Of a DNA stretch of 64,000 nucleotides, positions 1 through 11,669 are shown one piece after another; the stretch's first letter is position 1; each line of letters starts with the position of its first letter. The stretch spans positions 62,001 to 126,000 of the forward strand of contig JAJEKV010000234.1 in assembly GCA_021234155.1 (NCBI GenBank), given 5' to 3'. This DNA comes from Isoetes taiwanensis. Lineage: Eukaryota; Streptophyta; Lycopodiopsida; Isoetales; Isoetaceae. The position numbers were made by a program, and so were the translations under genes. The notes below the pieces were generated by a model. The model searched no databases and was not told the DNA's origin. It saw only the letters and a list, made by a program, of their open reading frames with translations.

Positions 1-1531
1 TCGGGATCCCTGGCTGCCACTGCATGCACGAAAACACTTTGGAAATCTTGCATACAAAGACATAAGCACAAGCAAAACAAAAGATTCTATGTGAGTACAG
101 TGTTAGACAATGACAACTCAATCCAAGCAATACCAAGCATGAATATCGGAAGCAAAGAAACATAGTCAAAGTGCCAAACATCATAACATAGCTCCAGGAC
201 AATGGGAAGCTCAGTCAGCCTACATGCAGGCCACATTGGCAGAGAAATGCTTGACCACTCACATCCCGAGCTCGTTGGCAGAGTTGGTGGGGTGAACCTC
301 GTATGCGCATACCCTTCCCAGCCCATGTCTAGCATTGAGGACCTCTTACCATGGAGTCACAGAGGTGACATAGCATCCCTACCAGAAGAACTACGCCCTG
401 TGTCATAGAACACAAGAATACCACAGAGAAACACAGATGAACATGAGCATGCCAGAGCAACCTAGGCCATCGAACCTAGAAGCCCAACCCCGGAGGATCT
501 AAGAGACATCAAGATATCAAGATAACAGTGGAACAATGCAAAGACCATAACATGTGATGCTCATTACAATATTTACTAAACATGTGCCTAGATCTTGCCA
601 TTGCCGAGGCTGCCCATACAATCTAACCATATCGAAGTAGCTAACTCATTGGTAAAACTCACAATCACAATCCAAACATGCCGAGGAAGTCATAAGCCTG
701 GCTGTCATTGATGTAGCTCGATACCTATGTACTTTACTGATCAAGGAAAGATACTAATATCCTTTATAATGCAAAACTTACCTCAGAACCATCCCCCCAT
801 GAGGAATACAACGTCCCATACCGTTTATACTTTGAATCCATTAGCTATGATGCTCTTGATAAAATACAATGCAATAACTTAGAAGCTTACAATTATGCAC
901 TCAGGCTAACAATACTTCATGCTATAGCCACATTCAGAAACCCCCAAGCTTCACATGGCTCTCCTTGTACCCATGTGGACTCGTCTCCATCTCAATAATC
1001 CTTGATGTCGGATGATCCCTTATTCCCATTTCAAGATCCTCATAGGAACTTGATGCTGAAATCCTTGATGTCGAGGGGTTGTTGAGCTCTACATCTGTGC
1101 TAGGCTACTTCTCAACATTGGCCCCATTTCCATGAGCTAAGAAAGATATTTTATCCCAATTCTTAGAATTTTCCATAGTTAGACAATTATTCAAACAATA
1201 CATATTCTTACTACTTGTGATTATTCTGCCCAGCTCTTCATGTTCCGATCTCCTCTGCTGCTAAGCTCAAATGCAACCCAATCCTATCCATGGGTACTTA
1301 GCTTCATTTTATGACATGCAAATAAATTGACAAAAGCAAGAAATACAAGTCCAACAAGATAAAATACAAAACACAAAATGACAAAAACATGAACACAAAA
1401 TGGCATTGGAAAGGTCGATGCCAAACAGATCCAATTCAATTTTGCCTTTTCTAAAGTTTCCATGCTGATTCGGTCTTCTCAAGTAATATTTGACCATTCC
1501 ACAAGGTCCCCAAAAATGAACTAGTACACTT

Positions 1532-1741
1532 AACCACTGTTATATCATATTAAAACCATATATATCATGGTTTTTTATGCATGAAATTATTTGAAAGATA
1601 AAAACCACATGCCTTAGTGGTTTCTCAAAACTAATAGTGGTTGGTGACATGGTTATCAATAGTGGTTATGAATGCTATAGTGGTTTGTTAAGACTAATGT
1701 GGTTTATGAGTTAGTTTCATGCATACCACTGCATAGTGGTT
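1532..1741. repeat. Array of TAGTGGTT motifs
   Basis: TAGTGGTT occurs exactly at 1615, 1635, 1660, 1678 and 1734, with a one-base variant near 1698. The complement AACCACT appears at 1532. Spacing is irregular (18-36 bases). The same octamer occurs again near 7075 and 13160, so it may be part of a dispersed AT-rich element. No terminal inverted repeat could be fixed. Confidence 0.6.
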
Positions 1742-2082
1742 TGTTAAAATTAGTGATAACCTATTAAAACAACCTTAAATTTTGACATGGTTTTGAAGGC
1801 TATTTTATTATGCCCAACAATTATCAAGGGTTAAGACGATTTGTGTATTTTCTTCAACTTGGAAATCAAACATAAAATGTTGTTGTGGGAACAAATCCGA
1901 GAGCCATATGTAAGCTATGAACGCCGATGTTAAATGTGACAACCCTCAATTAAACTATTGTGTTACAAAAAGGTTTTACATGATTTCATTAGAAGTTTCC
2001 TAAATGGTAAGCTTCCACACATATTAGCACCCTTGCTTTGGATTTAAAGCATGTGTCCAAATCTCTGACAAGGATCGTCATA

Positions 2083-2200
2083 TTTTTCTTTTTTTTTTTT
2101 TTTTTTTTGCTATGCCACTCCATGGAATCGCAAAATTTTGATCATATTCCTCCTTTTAAATTTTTGCTATGCCACTACATGGAATCGCAACAATTTTGCC
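2083..2200. repeat. Poly-T tract and direct repeat
   Basis: A poly-T run of about 26 bases, interrupted once, is followed by a 30-base unit at 2105-2134. That unit recurs with one mismatch at 2161-2190 (core GCTATGCCACTNCATGGAAT). A plus-strand frame through this stretch encodes only the repeat and is unlikely to be a gene. Confidence 0.7.
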
Positions 2201-3891
2201 CTTTTTGCACAATGGGAAGTTCATGTCAAGCAAGCTAAATGCAATGCATAGGTGACTCTTGCCCATAGGGTAATCTTGCATGGGATAGACATGTGTTTAC
2301 TAGTGCTCAATTAAATTAGTTTTTTCCAATATTTGAAATTTTATATGAGCGGGAAACAGGGTACATGGGAGGGGTTATACACATGGGATAAACCCTAATA
2401 GGGCGAACTTTTTTAGTTCTTTATGCCGCCCAAGACCGCAAGGTTTCCCTGAAATATTTGTATCTATCATAATCCATCTATTCTAGATGCAGTATTCAGA
2501 AAGATCAGAGTTGAAGAAGCTTATTAATCTTGAAGGGTGGGTTTTCTCATATTTTTCGGTTTTGAAGAGTGGATGGGTGTTGTTTTTACGGAGATGCAGT
2601 GATGCTTGGCAGTGAGTAACAATCTTCAGTATTCTTCCCCATGGATCTGCTTCTGTTATGTTCACCATAGCTAAACGGCATTCAGATGTGCCAGCTTTGA
2701 AGATTGAACCTACATATTTGCCATCGGAGTTTATATTAAGAAGCTTCATCTTTTTGGCTATGTTATATCTCTTAACTCTTTTCTTCTGTGTGCAGAACGG
2801 TATGTCCCTCGAATCTTGCGAGATTGCATTTTTAGTTGGTTATAAGGATAATGGCATGAAAGCTAGGTAATTGTATAATGAAGGTAGACTAGAATTATTT
2901 TACGTAGAGGGGAGGTGTATAAAGCACTCGTTCCATGATTTATATTTGAGTAATATTTGTGCAATTCATGTTTTTGATAAGGGTGTTGTTGCTTTTGTAT
3001 GGGTGCACTGGATTTGCATTATTAGCATGTACGTGGGCTAACTTAACTTTGGCAATTAGGTGTTTATGTAAGCATGCTACATCTTTTATTTTTCTATATT
3101 ATGGAGCCATTCTTCTCCCTTTGTAGTTGACCATAGGGGTTTATGTTCATATTGTGTAGATTGCTATTCTTCTTAATATAACTGTGTTTGCTTAATAATT
3201 TCAGAGGAAAGGCCTGTTATGTTTTCATATCTAATTGATAGCTTGGCAATCAAAGAGTCTAGAGTTCTCATATTGGATGGGTTAACTAGGAATACCAAGG
3301 TTCAAATCCTTGAGCATTCTATATATGCACTTGTATATATTCATATAGTTTATTAGATATCAGTCGTCTTTACGAACCACTTGTTTCCAACTCTCTTAAT
3401 CTTACCGGGTACGTTTGTGTATAAATCAAGAACCGGTTTGGCTCTAAAATATCAATGGTTCTTTGATTGAACAATTTTTAATTTCTTGAAAAATCCAATA
3501 CCAATCATGTAATAGAAAACATTAAGAGTCGGATAGAGAAACTTATCGTAGTTACGGTCTTCAAAAACACAATATTTTTTAGCTGAGTATGCCTTAATTA
3601 CATTTATTAAGCTAATACCAATTGCATTGTTGAAACACCATTGATTTGTTCTAATATGTCCAATATGTTAAAGATGCAAGCATTTACTATTTTGATGGAA
3701 AAACCATCAGCAGTTAATATATGTTTTTCGATAAAACAATGACATTTTATTGTGTGAAAAAATATTGGTTCATATAAAAAGATGCAAACAACTTCATTAG
3801 GCAACCATTTAAAGTTTCAGACAGAAGTCATCGTTAGTTTATTGCCCACATTATTAATTGAATTACAATCCTATTACAAGAAACTTATCGC

Positions 3892-3907
3892 GGCGGCCAA
3901 GGCCGCC
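3892..3907. repeat. GC-rich palindrome in AT-rich DNA
   Basis: GGCGGCC and GGCCGCC are separated by AA, giving a 7 bp stem. The palindrome follows ATTACAAGAAA, which resembles a decayed CACTA-type end, but no matching right end was found. Confidence 0.55.
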
Positions 3908-5704
3908 ACGAACGTTTCTCTTCCCCAACTCGTCTATACAACGTGCAGAATTTGAACCTGTATTTTGTTGCCTTGTGTTCAGTGCCTGCACGATAGAAGA
4001 ATATTGACCATAACGACTCGTTACGAAAGATATTTTGCATTAAATCAAAAGAATCTAAGTTCCGAACATACAAAAATTGAACTATGTTTGAGCATGGGGA
4101 ATTTTAACCTCTGTAGTTTAAGGAGCCCTATAAATACTGCTCCATGGATAGATCTAAACTTAGGTCTTTAGGCCACTTGAAGCAAAATAGAAAGGCATCG
4201 TGTATTAATAGTCATCCTAAAGCCTATGATACTAACCCTAGAAGTAACACACATAATAGATTTTAAATTATTAAAATCATGCAGCATATCATGAGAGAGA
4301 TTTAATGTACTGCGAATCATCTATTTATATACATATCATGAGATATAAAGTATGGCCAATCATCCATTGATGTATTCTACCAATTAGCCCTTACAACTTA
4401 TCAATTGTCTAAATCTAGCAAGTTTTGATTGCATACACAAGTTTATGCTTTTATGGTTTATAAAGCTACGATTACCATTCTATGCTCTTTGAAGGATAAA
4501 TATTATCCTCAGGCAGATAGTGGGAAGCAATATCAACATGTCGCTTTTAATTCTATAATTTACGCTAGCATTTGTTCATTGGATTCTCGTGGCCTATTTT
4601 TGCCCTGACATTTTTTGGCTAGCAATTTTTGTTACGAGCATAACACTCCCAGTGGCATTGATACAAAAGCATTGATACTATAGAGATGCAAAAAAAAGCA
4701 AGCAAAAGAAGAAGAGGTAGGGCATTTCGGCAGAGCTCTTCTAGATCTGCAAACATGGGCTTACTTTTGCCCAGCCTATAGCTTTGGCCAGAGGAAGGGC
4801 AACGTGCCACAAGGAAGAAAATTCTGATCATGATTACAATCTGCATCAGCATCTAACATCAGCACCTTGTGCATTATTAGATTTTAGGCTTTTCATTGCA
4901 CAAGAGACTAATAGCATTACGTAAATGGAGAGCAGTTGATCCACTTCCTCAAAATTGAGCAAAACAGATTAAATCTGATCTAATTATTTCATGCATTTAG
5001 CCATTGGCATAAGCTACAGAAAGTTCTTGACAGATCTAATATAAGATGGAAGAAATTTATATAGCAATTGCTACATATGACCACCATATATTAGATGCAT
5101 AGTTCCAAATATAAGGATGCATTGATTATGAAAGATTGTAATTACAAATGCAGGAATCCTGATCTACTGATTAAGTAGGTCACAAATGCTAAGGAATAGA
5201 TCATAAATAGGTCTTTGATTTAGATCCACTTGAAATATGTATATTTTGCACAAGGTAACTAGCAGTTTGCTCAAAACAGAACTCGCTAACAAGTTAAGAG
5301 ATATTTGGCTTTTCTAAGGAGAGATGAGCTGATGCATTTGCCAAGCTAATTTAAGCTTATAGGATTAATTCTACATGACAACAATAAATAACTAATTTAA
5401 AGTATTTCTATTAGAGCAGAAAATGATGTAGAACCCTTAATAACTCACTTACAGATGGAATTCTATGTTCTCAATTATTAATATGGATATTTTCCATTGG
5501 GTCTGGGCTCTCTATAACTGCCGAGCTTTTCATCCTCCCTCGAAAACACCAGCCTTTAGCAGAGAATTAGTCAATCCCGTCGAAGCATCTGAATAATTTC
5601 GAGCATTCGTTCATATCTCTGTTTACCATTGCCTACACTTACAACAAGGATTACAATATACGCTATATTCACAACGCTAATCAGAATGATAGAACAATTG
5701 GTAC

Positions 5705-6122
5705 CTTGAGCTTCTCCGCATGAAATGCAGGAGATACGATTCGTCTTCTCTGTGCCCAATCCTCTCCATCTGCAGTTATTAGACCATTTCCAGTAAGATC
5801 CTCTATAAAATTAAGCAACATGGGGCTTCCCAAACCATGTCAAGCATGATTTGCCATAATGTTTGGAAAAGAATTTAAGATCAGGCAGGACATGGTCAAC
5901 AATATCATGTGTGACTTCGCTGAAATCGTTGAGATGAGCTTTTGCTCTCAGATCAAAAATCTGCAGCATATTGCCAACCAAGGGAAGTGACGGAGGCCTT
6001 GTGATACCCTGCTGCAAGAAAAGAGCTCTGATATGTCGAGGCCAGAGGAAGTAATGCTTGAACAGGCGCCATAGATTCCAGACAAAGAGAGTTGCAAGCC
6101 CATATAGAATCCATGCGGCCAT
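5705..6122 (-). pseudogene. Cytochrome P450 (CYP72-clan-like), 5' part, broken
   Basis: The frame starts at 6122 with a hydrophobic anchor (residues 3-25), then a proline-rich hinge RPPSLPLVGN (42-51), and a segment HDIVDHVLPDLKFFSKHYGK typical of the plant CYP72 clan. It reaches TWFGKPH and stops near 5814. Immediately downstream, in another frame, the protein resumes with DLTGNGLITADGEDWAQRRR and IVSPAFHAEKLK. This is the C-helix region with its WxxxR motif, and it ends at a good GT donor at 5704. About 30 residues normally found between these blocks, the strand carrying the DPEL-type motif, are absent and the frame changes. An internal deletion therefore broke the gene, unless the assembly is wrong here. 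No heme-binding FxxGxRxCxG segment or I-helix exon was found further along the minus strand, so only the first part survives. Family membership is well supported. The subfamily and the natural substrate are unknown. Confidence 0.75.
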
Positions 6123-7294
6123 GGTGAGATCTTAGCAGATCAAGGGGAAGACACGAAAACATTTCCAAGGGCATTCTCGTTATCTCGCCATCCGACAAGG
6201 TTTGGTCTTTTCTTGCATGACTCCACTTCATAATTTCATGGCCCTCCATCAAGGACCAACAAGAATCTAATCTAGCAAATACAAACCTGCATCAAGTCTT
6301 TCGAGCCCAGGAAGAAACAGATGATTTGTGTCCCTTTCTCCAAGTAGTCTGACTACTAAACCTGCAAACCATTAACTCCTTAGGCGATAGAGATCTGCAG
6401 TGAAAAAAGCCGGCATTACGCCTGAGAAGAACCTTAGAAGGGAAAGAATCAGCATTGGGGCAGCCTTTGGCTGCAAAACCGTGCATAAACTGGGGTCCCT
6501 GATTGCGAGTACCACCAACCAGGCGCACAAAGGCAGAACCCAACTAGAAGAACCATGCCTTAAGCTCGAATCTTCGGTAGAATCTCACTGTAGCAACAAC
6601 TCTTACAAAATGTAAAATTTTAAATCGACCCCACAGAAGCTAGGATCTAAACTTGTCGAGATCGTCTCTCCTTGCAGACAATAAGCTCTGTGTCAAATCT
6701 CTGCTTGTTGCCGAATTCGAGCTTCATAAGAGTTCCGTCCCTTGAATTCAAGCTCCATAACTTGCTGCGGAGGAAGAACAGGGGCACGCCTTCAGATCCT
6801 ATTTTTGATACGCCATAAATGCTCATAAATGCGTCAGAAAACTAAAATCAATGCAATAAATGCCATCAATGCAACGTGTCATGGGCTCTTAATTTGTAAG
6901 GAACAAAATAGAGGAGAACAAAAATAGACACTGCATTACATAAGGAAGATAAAAATGCCATATACGTAAATTGTGGTGAAAAAACTAGAACAATAAATCA
7001 GAGATAAGAACCACACTATATAGCCATTCCTAGTTAATCAACATATTAACCCACAAAATAATATTGCTTTATTATAGTGGTTTACTATAAAAATTGCTAT
7101 AAAAAACTAATATTAGTTATTTTTTGGGGGGCTTGTGTTCCTGGCTCAGAATCAGCCCTTCCAGAGATGTTTCCACTCACTAGTTACCTTCCATAACTAG
7201 TCCCCAACAGATTCATAATTTATCATATTCACATCCAAAACTCATGTACAAACTATCACTGCAGCTCATAGCATCTCAATTGATCAATAGCAAA
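6123..7294. other. Upstream of the P450 remnant, no recognised gene
   Basis: A minus-strand frame of 83 codons (6292-6543) has a Ser/Arg-rich, organelle-targeting-like composition. It matches nothing known, and no continuation could be found. From 6800 on the sequence is AT-rich, and it carries another TAGTGGTTT near 7075. Confidence 0.4.
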
Positions 7295-7605
7295 ACCCCA
7301 CCTGAGAATTTCTTGATGCATAGACCTCTGGACCCTTTCCCGTTGCTTGTGCCTCAAAAGATCGCCTTCTAGCTCCAAGAATCAAACTGCAGAAAAAGAT
7401 ACATAGTGCAGTCAATTCTGACCCAACATCACTATTTCTGTTATAACTTTCCCGTACCGATGATTTTTCACCTGATCAGACCCAATCCGGAGAGCTTACT
7501 TGAAGATCTTTCCAGTAAAAGAAAAATTACCTGAAAAAAATCTCGGATCGCCGAGATATGATACTTCAAAGTTCGGGCCAAAACTGCCCAGAATTGCTCC
7601 CTGCC
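7295..7605. repeat. Left arm of a long inverted repeat
   Basis: This arm aligns by eye, in inverse orientation, to 8565-8895. Shared blocks in order are CCACCTGAGAAT, AGCTCCAAGAA, GCAGTCAATTCTGAC, CCCAATCCGGA, CTTTCCAG and CAAAGTTC, ending at AATTGCTCC. The arms are diverged, by my estimate about three quarters identical, so the repeat is not recent. About 960 bases separate them. A transcript across both arms could fold into a long hairpin. Confidence 0.7.
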
Positions 7606-7614
7606 TTCATGCTC

Positions 7615-8310
7615 TGCAACAATACTTTCTCCAAAGAGACAAAACCCTGAACTCATGCTGCGTACATGTTATGCATGTGTACATACGTACATAAGTACGT
7701 ATACTGACCCATCAATTGCCCAGGTCTGTTACAATCTCCCCTTCTAAAATTTAACCCATGTTCTCATGGGTCGATCATAGGTCTACTGAAGCATTCTATG
7801 ATTCCAACTTCTCAAATTTAGAATAGCTCTATCTCAAATCAAAACCACCTTAGATGTACAACTGGTACCCATCTTACTAGACATACCACAAAGAAACCCT
7901 TAACTTAAGATCAACATAGCAATTTGACTACATGGATACTTCTCTTACCGTTCGCTTCCTTAGCAATGATGGAGCTTCACGACATTATACGCTTAGAACA
8001 CGAATCTTCAAATAATTTCAAGGACGAGCCATTAGCACATTCCAACCTTAACTTGATCTATGGTCTACCATGTCAATACTCAAAGATCTAAACCTGCAAT
8101 CCACAGATCATAATATCAGCATCCAAAAATCCAACATTGCTCTGATACCAACTGCAACATTCGTAACTGACACGCCCTTAACCAACTGGGCAAAACTATC
8201 CAGACGTTTATGAGTAGTCGCTTCTACCCATCTATGTCGATGTCTCGGGAATGCCCCACAGACACATTCAAGGATCGAATACTTGAGCGCTCTACCATGG
8301 GCCCGTTACA
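7615..8310 (-). mobile_element. Possible LTR-retrotransposon remnant
   Basis: On the minus strand TGGTATCAGAGC (complement at 8139-8150) matches the primer binding site complementary to initiator Met-tRNA that many plant LTR elements use. Two bases upstream lies a segment (8310 to 8153) beginning TGTAAC and ending GTTGCA. A purine-rich tract AGAAGGGGAGAT (complement of 7734-7745) is followed at 7733 by another TGTAAC, and a GTTGCA end lies at 7615. The two would-be LTRs share their ends but not convincingly their interiors. The internal part, about 400 bases, has no coding capacity. It could be a decayed non-autonomous (TRIM-like) element or chance. It lies wholly between the arms of the inverted repeat. 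Confidence 0.3.
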
Positions 8311-8564
8311 CCATTGGAAGATTTCTTGACTCCATATTGCTCATGATCTACTTTACCAAGAATAGGTTGGTATGGTAAATACGGAATAGCTAAAGTGTAA
8401 CGAGCTCGGCCCGTTAGTAGGCATGTAATTTATATTTCATTATTGATGATTACAGAGAATATTCTAATTGATCATTACATGAAAAATACATACTATATAT
8501 GAGAAGTTTATACTAAACCATGTGATAAAAGCAAAGTGCAGTAGTTTCTATGAGGGTTTCTGAA

Positions 8565-8895
8565 AGGACACAGAAGGAGCAATTTTTGGGTAGTTTTGCT
8601 GACTGAACTTTGGAGCATCATATATCGGTAACCCGAGATCTAATTCACGTAAATTTTATTTTGCTGGAAAGCTTTTCAAATCAGCTTTCCGGATTGGGTT
8701 TGATAAGCCGAAATTCATCTGTATGAGGGAGATATGGCAGAAAGAGTGAAGCTGTGTCAGAATTGACTGCACCAATTTATCTCTTTGTGCAGCTTGCTTC
8801 TTGGAGCTAGGAGCTAAAAAGGAGGGGATATTTTGAGAAGAAAACAACTACAAGAAGTCAAAGGACCATCGTTGAAGTGATTCTCAGGTGGGTGG
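8565..8895. repeat. Right arm of the long inverted repeat
   Basis: This is the inverse counterpart of 7295-7605. On the minus strand it contains an open frame of 63 codons (8656-8847), which the left arm does not preserve because indels break it there. The open frame could be a fragment of the gene from which both arms derive. I do not recognise the protein. Confidence 0.7.
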
Positions 8896-10275
8896 TTTGC
8901 CGCTTACACCAGGGGAAGCTTAGATTGCTTAGATTATTCTTGTTATTGAGAGAGAATTAGGATTTAATGATTTGAATAAGAGTATAAAGGAATCTGAGTG
9001 ATCCTGAATATGATAATGTGGGATTGAATGTCTTTGGCCACATTGGAATATAAGAGGAAGTAAGAACTAAGCTAAGCTTATTGTAAGAAGTCTTGGGAAT
9101 AGTCCTTAGAATTGTAGATAGTAGGGCAGACCTTGTATGTAGTAAATGGGATCCTGGCAACAGCAATATAGGAGATTGTTTGGGAGAAGCCAGAACTCAA
9201 TTGGAACCTTGGAGATCATGTAGCTTATGGGGGCTGCATGGAGGTTCTAGCAAGGGCACGAAAGGCGCCATCGTCTCTATGAGACAAGAAGCTAATTTAG
9301 AAGATGGACAAAGATGTATATGTACCTTGGTGATTAGATTGAAGTTAAGATGCTAAAATAAGCTACGATAGGGGATTGCACTGCTAAGAAACAACCGTGG
9401 GGGTAATGTGAAATACGTTAATCTCTCAGTTTCATAGAAAGAGGATGTATACCAAAGCGTCCTAAAGAAGCTTATGGGGACTTCTGGAGTATGGCAATGG
9501 CATGGAGTGTTGTTGGCCAAATAAAATGCTAAGCTATGTAATTAATTTATTAGTGAGAAGACAAATTCGCCCATGTGAGTCACCCATTAGTCACATCTCA
9601 CTTCCAGTGCACAAAATGATTGAAATTGGGTTAACTTCCTTTCGATAACGGATCCAAATTCTCCATATTCTTACCCTTGATACAGAGGTCGATGATCTGC
9701 AAAATGTCCCTGCAAGCTGGTCTGAGATGTCTATTTATGCGGTAAGAGCAGTTGAGACATCTATTGATTCTGATCGTGTTTGCTAAATGGCAAGGCTACC
9801 TTATTTAAAGCACTCGTGGTCGCAATTTTGTTGTCACTTATTCGAAGTAATTCTGTTTCAAATGCTGGTTTTGGATCATAAAAATGTCTTTAGTAATTAT
9901 TAGCACATGGAACGTGCAGGTTTGGATTTGCAAACTTTATTAGACCTTCACTTCCTATTTTATACTTTTATTTCATATGCTCAAAATGCCCATTATGCTC
10001 GACACCTTTCAAGTGAAATGAACGAAATGCATTCACAATCACTTCTGCTGCCCCAGTGTTCTAGACTCTGAGTCCCTATAAACACTTGTTGGATGCCTAA
10101 TATCTCCCTAGATCAGTTGTGCTCCCCAAGAACATCAACAAAGTACTTAATTAGTTGGCAAAAGCTTTACATTACAACTTCACTAGAGGAATACTGAACA
10201 GCCATTTTAATGCACAAAAGCCTTCTGGAATCAGCAGCTAATTTTGCTGTATCACTTCCCTTTATGGCCTTGTAG
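8896..10275. other. No recognised gene
   Basis: Frames are at most 87 codons (9093-9356, plus strand) with no motif I recognise. The part nearest 10275 is presumably the 3' untranslated and downstream region of the coiled-coil gene. Confidence 0.45.
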
Positions 10276-11669
10276 TTAATGATCCACAGACGAGTTGCTT
10301 GGTTCTATCAAATGATTATCCGTCTTGCAACTCTCAAATATTGCTTTAAACTCAAGAAGGTATTGTGTCACCTCTTCAAGATTGTGCTCCAACTCAGAAA
10401 CACGTCTGGTTTTCTCCATCAATTTCCTCTCTGTCTCTTTTAATCTAGCTTTAAGCTCGTCTTTATCTTCCCCAATGCTCTCCTGAGTTTTGGCCTGTCA
10501 GCAAATATTAGGTGAGAACCATTGTAATCTTAACACACCCAGTCTTAACCAGCATTAGTCAACTGAAATCAACTAAAAGCATTCTGTACCTATCAAACCA
10601 AGGATTTCCATACACCAGACCAGCCACTAATCAAAATACACTATCAGAACGCACCTGATCTCAGTCAGCATAGTAAACTGAATACAATTCTGTGGCCACA
10701 AATCAACGATTTCCATTGAACAAACCAGCCATCAATTAGAATAAACTATATTTAGAGGCAGGAATGGGTGTGCCAAACACAGAATTACACCAGTGCAAAG
10801 ATAAATTAAAATGGCAGAAATAAAGGTAGCATTCAACAACTACCAGAATCACCTCGTCAAGAAGCCTTTGAGCATCCCTTCGATCAAGAGCCTGATTCAT
10901 TGCAGCCTCTGCAGCCTTCTTAGCAGCTTCAGCCTCAGCTCTTGCCTCCTCTGCAATTCGAAGAGCAGCAACAGCCTGAGCTGCAGCCAGTCCAGCAGCC
11001 ACTTCTGCTGCTCTAGCCCTCTCATTGCTTGCCCTAGCTTTCTTTTCAGCATTACTAATGAGACCGCTTCCACTACATAAATCTTCACCATCCACAGATT
11101 CCTCATCTTCCTGACTAGTAATCATAGGCTGCCTTGATGATTCCCCTTCACATCCCCATTCTACCTCTCTGTCATTAAATAATCTCCTACTATGTTCTCC
11201 AAATCCAGAATGCCTGAAGTTGCCAGGGACGCTTTAGCTCCATTCAAAACCCAATGCCCTTTCTGTATGGTCCACAACAGGATACTATTCCTGTACTGTC
11301 ACCTACAACACTCTCATTGCTACCCAAGCTTTGTTTTTCTTCTGTATCACTTTTTTCAGTTCTGTTAGGAATGTGGAAACCAAAACCATCTGATTCCTCA
11401 TCGACTAATACTTGAAGAGCAACAGCTTCAGCAAGAGCAGCCCCTTCTTCATCTAGCCTTTGTTCTTCCTCTTTCCTCCTCTGCTTCTTCTTCTCAAGTT
11501 CAGAACGTATGGCTGCAGCATTAGCAAGGGCTTTCTCGAGACGCCTCTTCTTCTTCTCGGCTTGCTTAAGGCGATCCCTTTCTTCTTTTGCCTGCTTCTT
11601 CTTTTCCTTTCGAGAACAACCAGATCCTGAGCCCGAATTGGACACTGATTGTGACACAACCACCGGCAT
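10276..11669 (-). CDS. Conserved plant Lys/Glu/Ala-rich coiled-coil protein
   Basis: The start at 11669 gives MPVVVSQSVSNSGSG, then a strongly basic coiled coil beginning SRKEKKKQAKEERDRLKQAE and reaching DEEGAALAEAVALQVL (to about 11400). This order (short N-terminus, KEERxRLKQAEKKKRRLEKAL, ..DEEGAALAEAVAL) matches an uncharacterised protein family I recall from many plants. A second coding block, from about 11220 down to 10853, has an alanine-rich heptad region (EVAAGLAAAQAVAALRIAEE) and ends at a GT donor at 10852. A third block, 10494 to 10276, follows an AG acceptor in the same phase. It continues the coiled coil (DKDELKARLKETERKLMEKT) and stops at TAA. The join between blocks 1 and 2 (about 11220-11320) needs a frame change, so an intron or an indel lies there and I could not fix its sites. 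The composition suggests a nuclear or cytosolic structural or RNA/DNA-associated role, but no function is known to me. Confidence 0.65.

Larger units (their letters stand above)
1..5704. other. Gene-poor AT-rich region
   Basis: No reading frame here has recognisable domain content, and none exceeds 90 codons. A 68-codon frame on the plus strand at 202-408 and a 77-codon frame on the minus strand at 4619-4852 match nothing I know. Small repeats within the region are listed separately. The rest looks like ordinary intergenic plant DNA. Confidence 0.6.
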
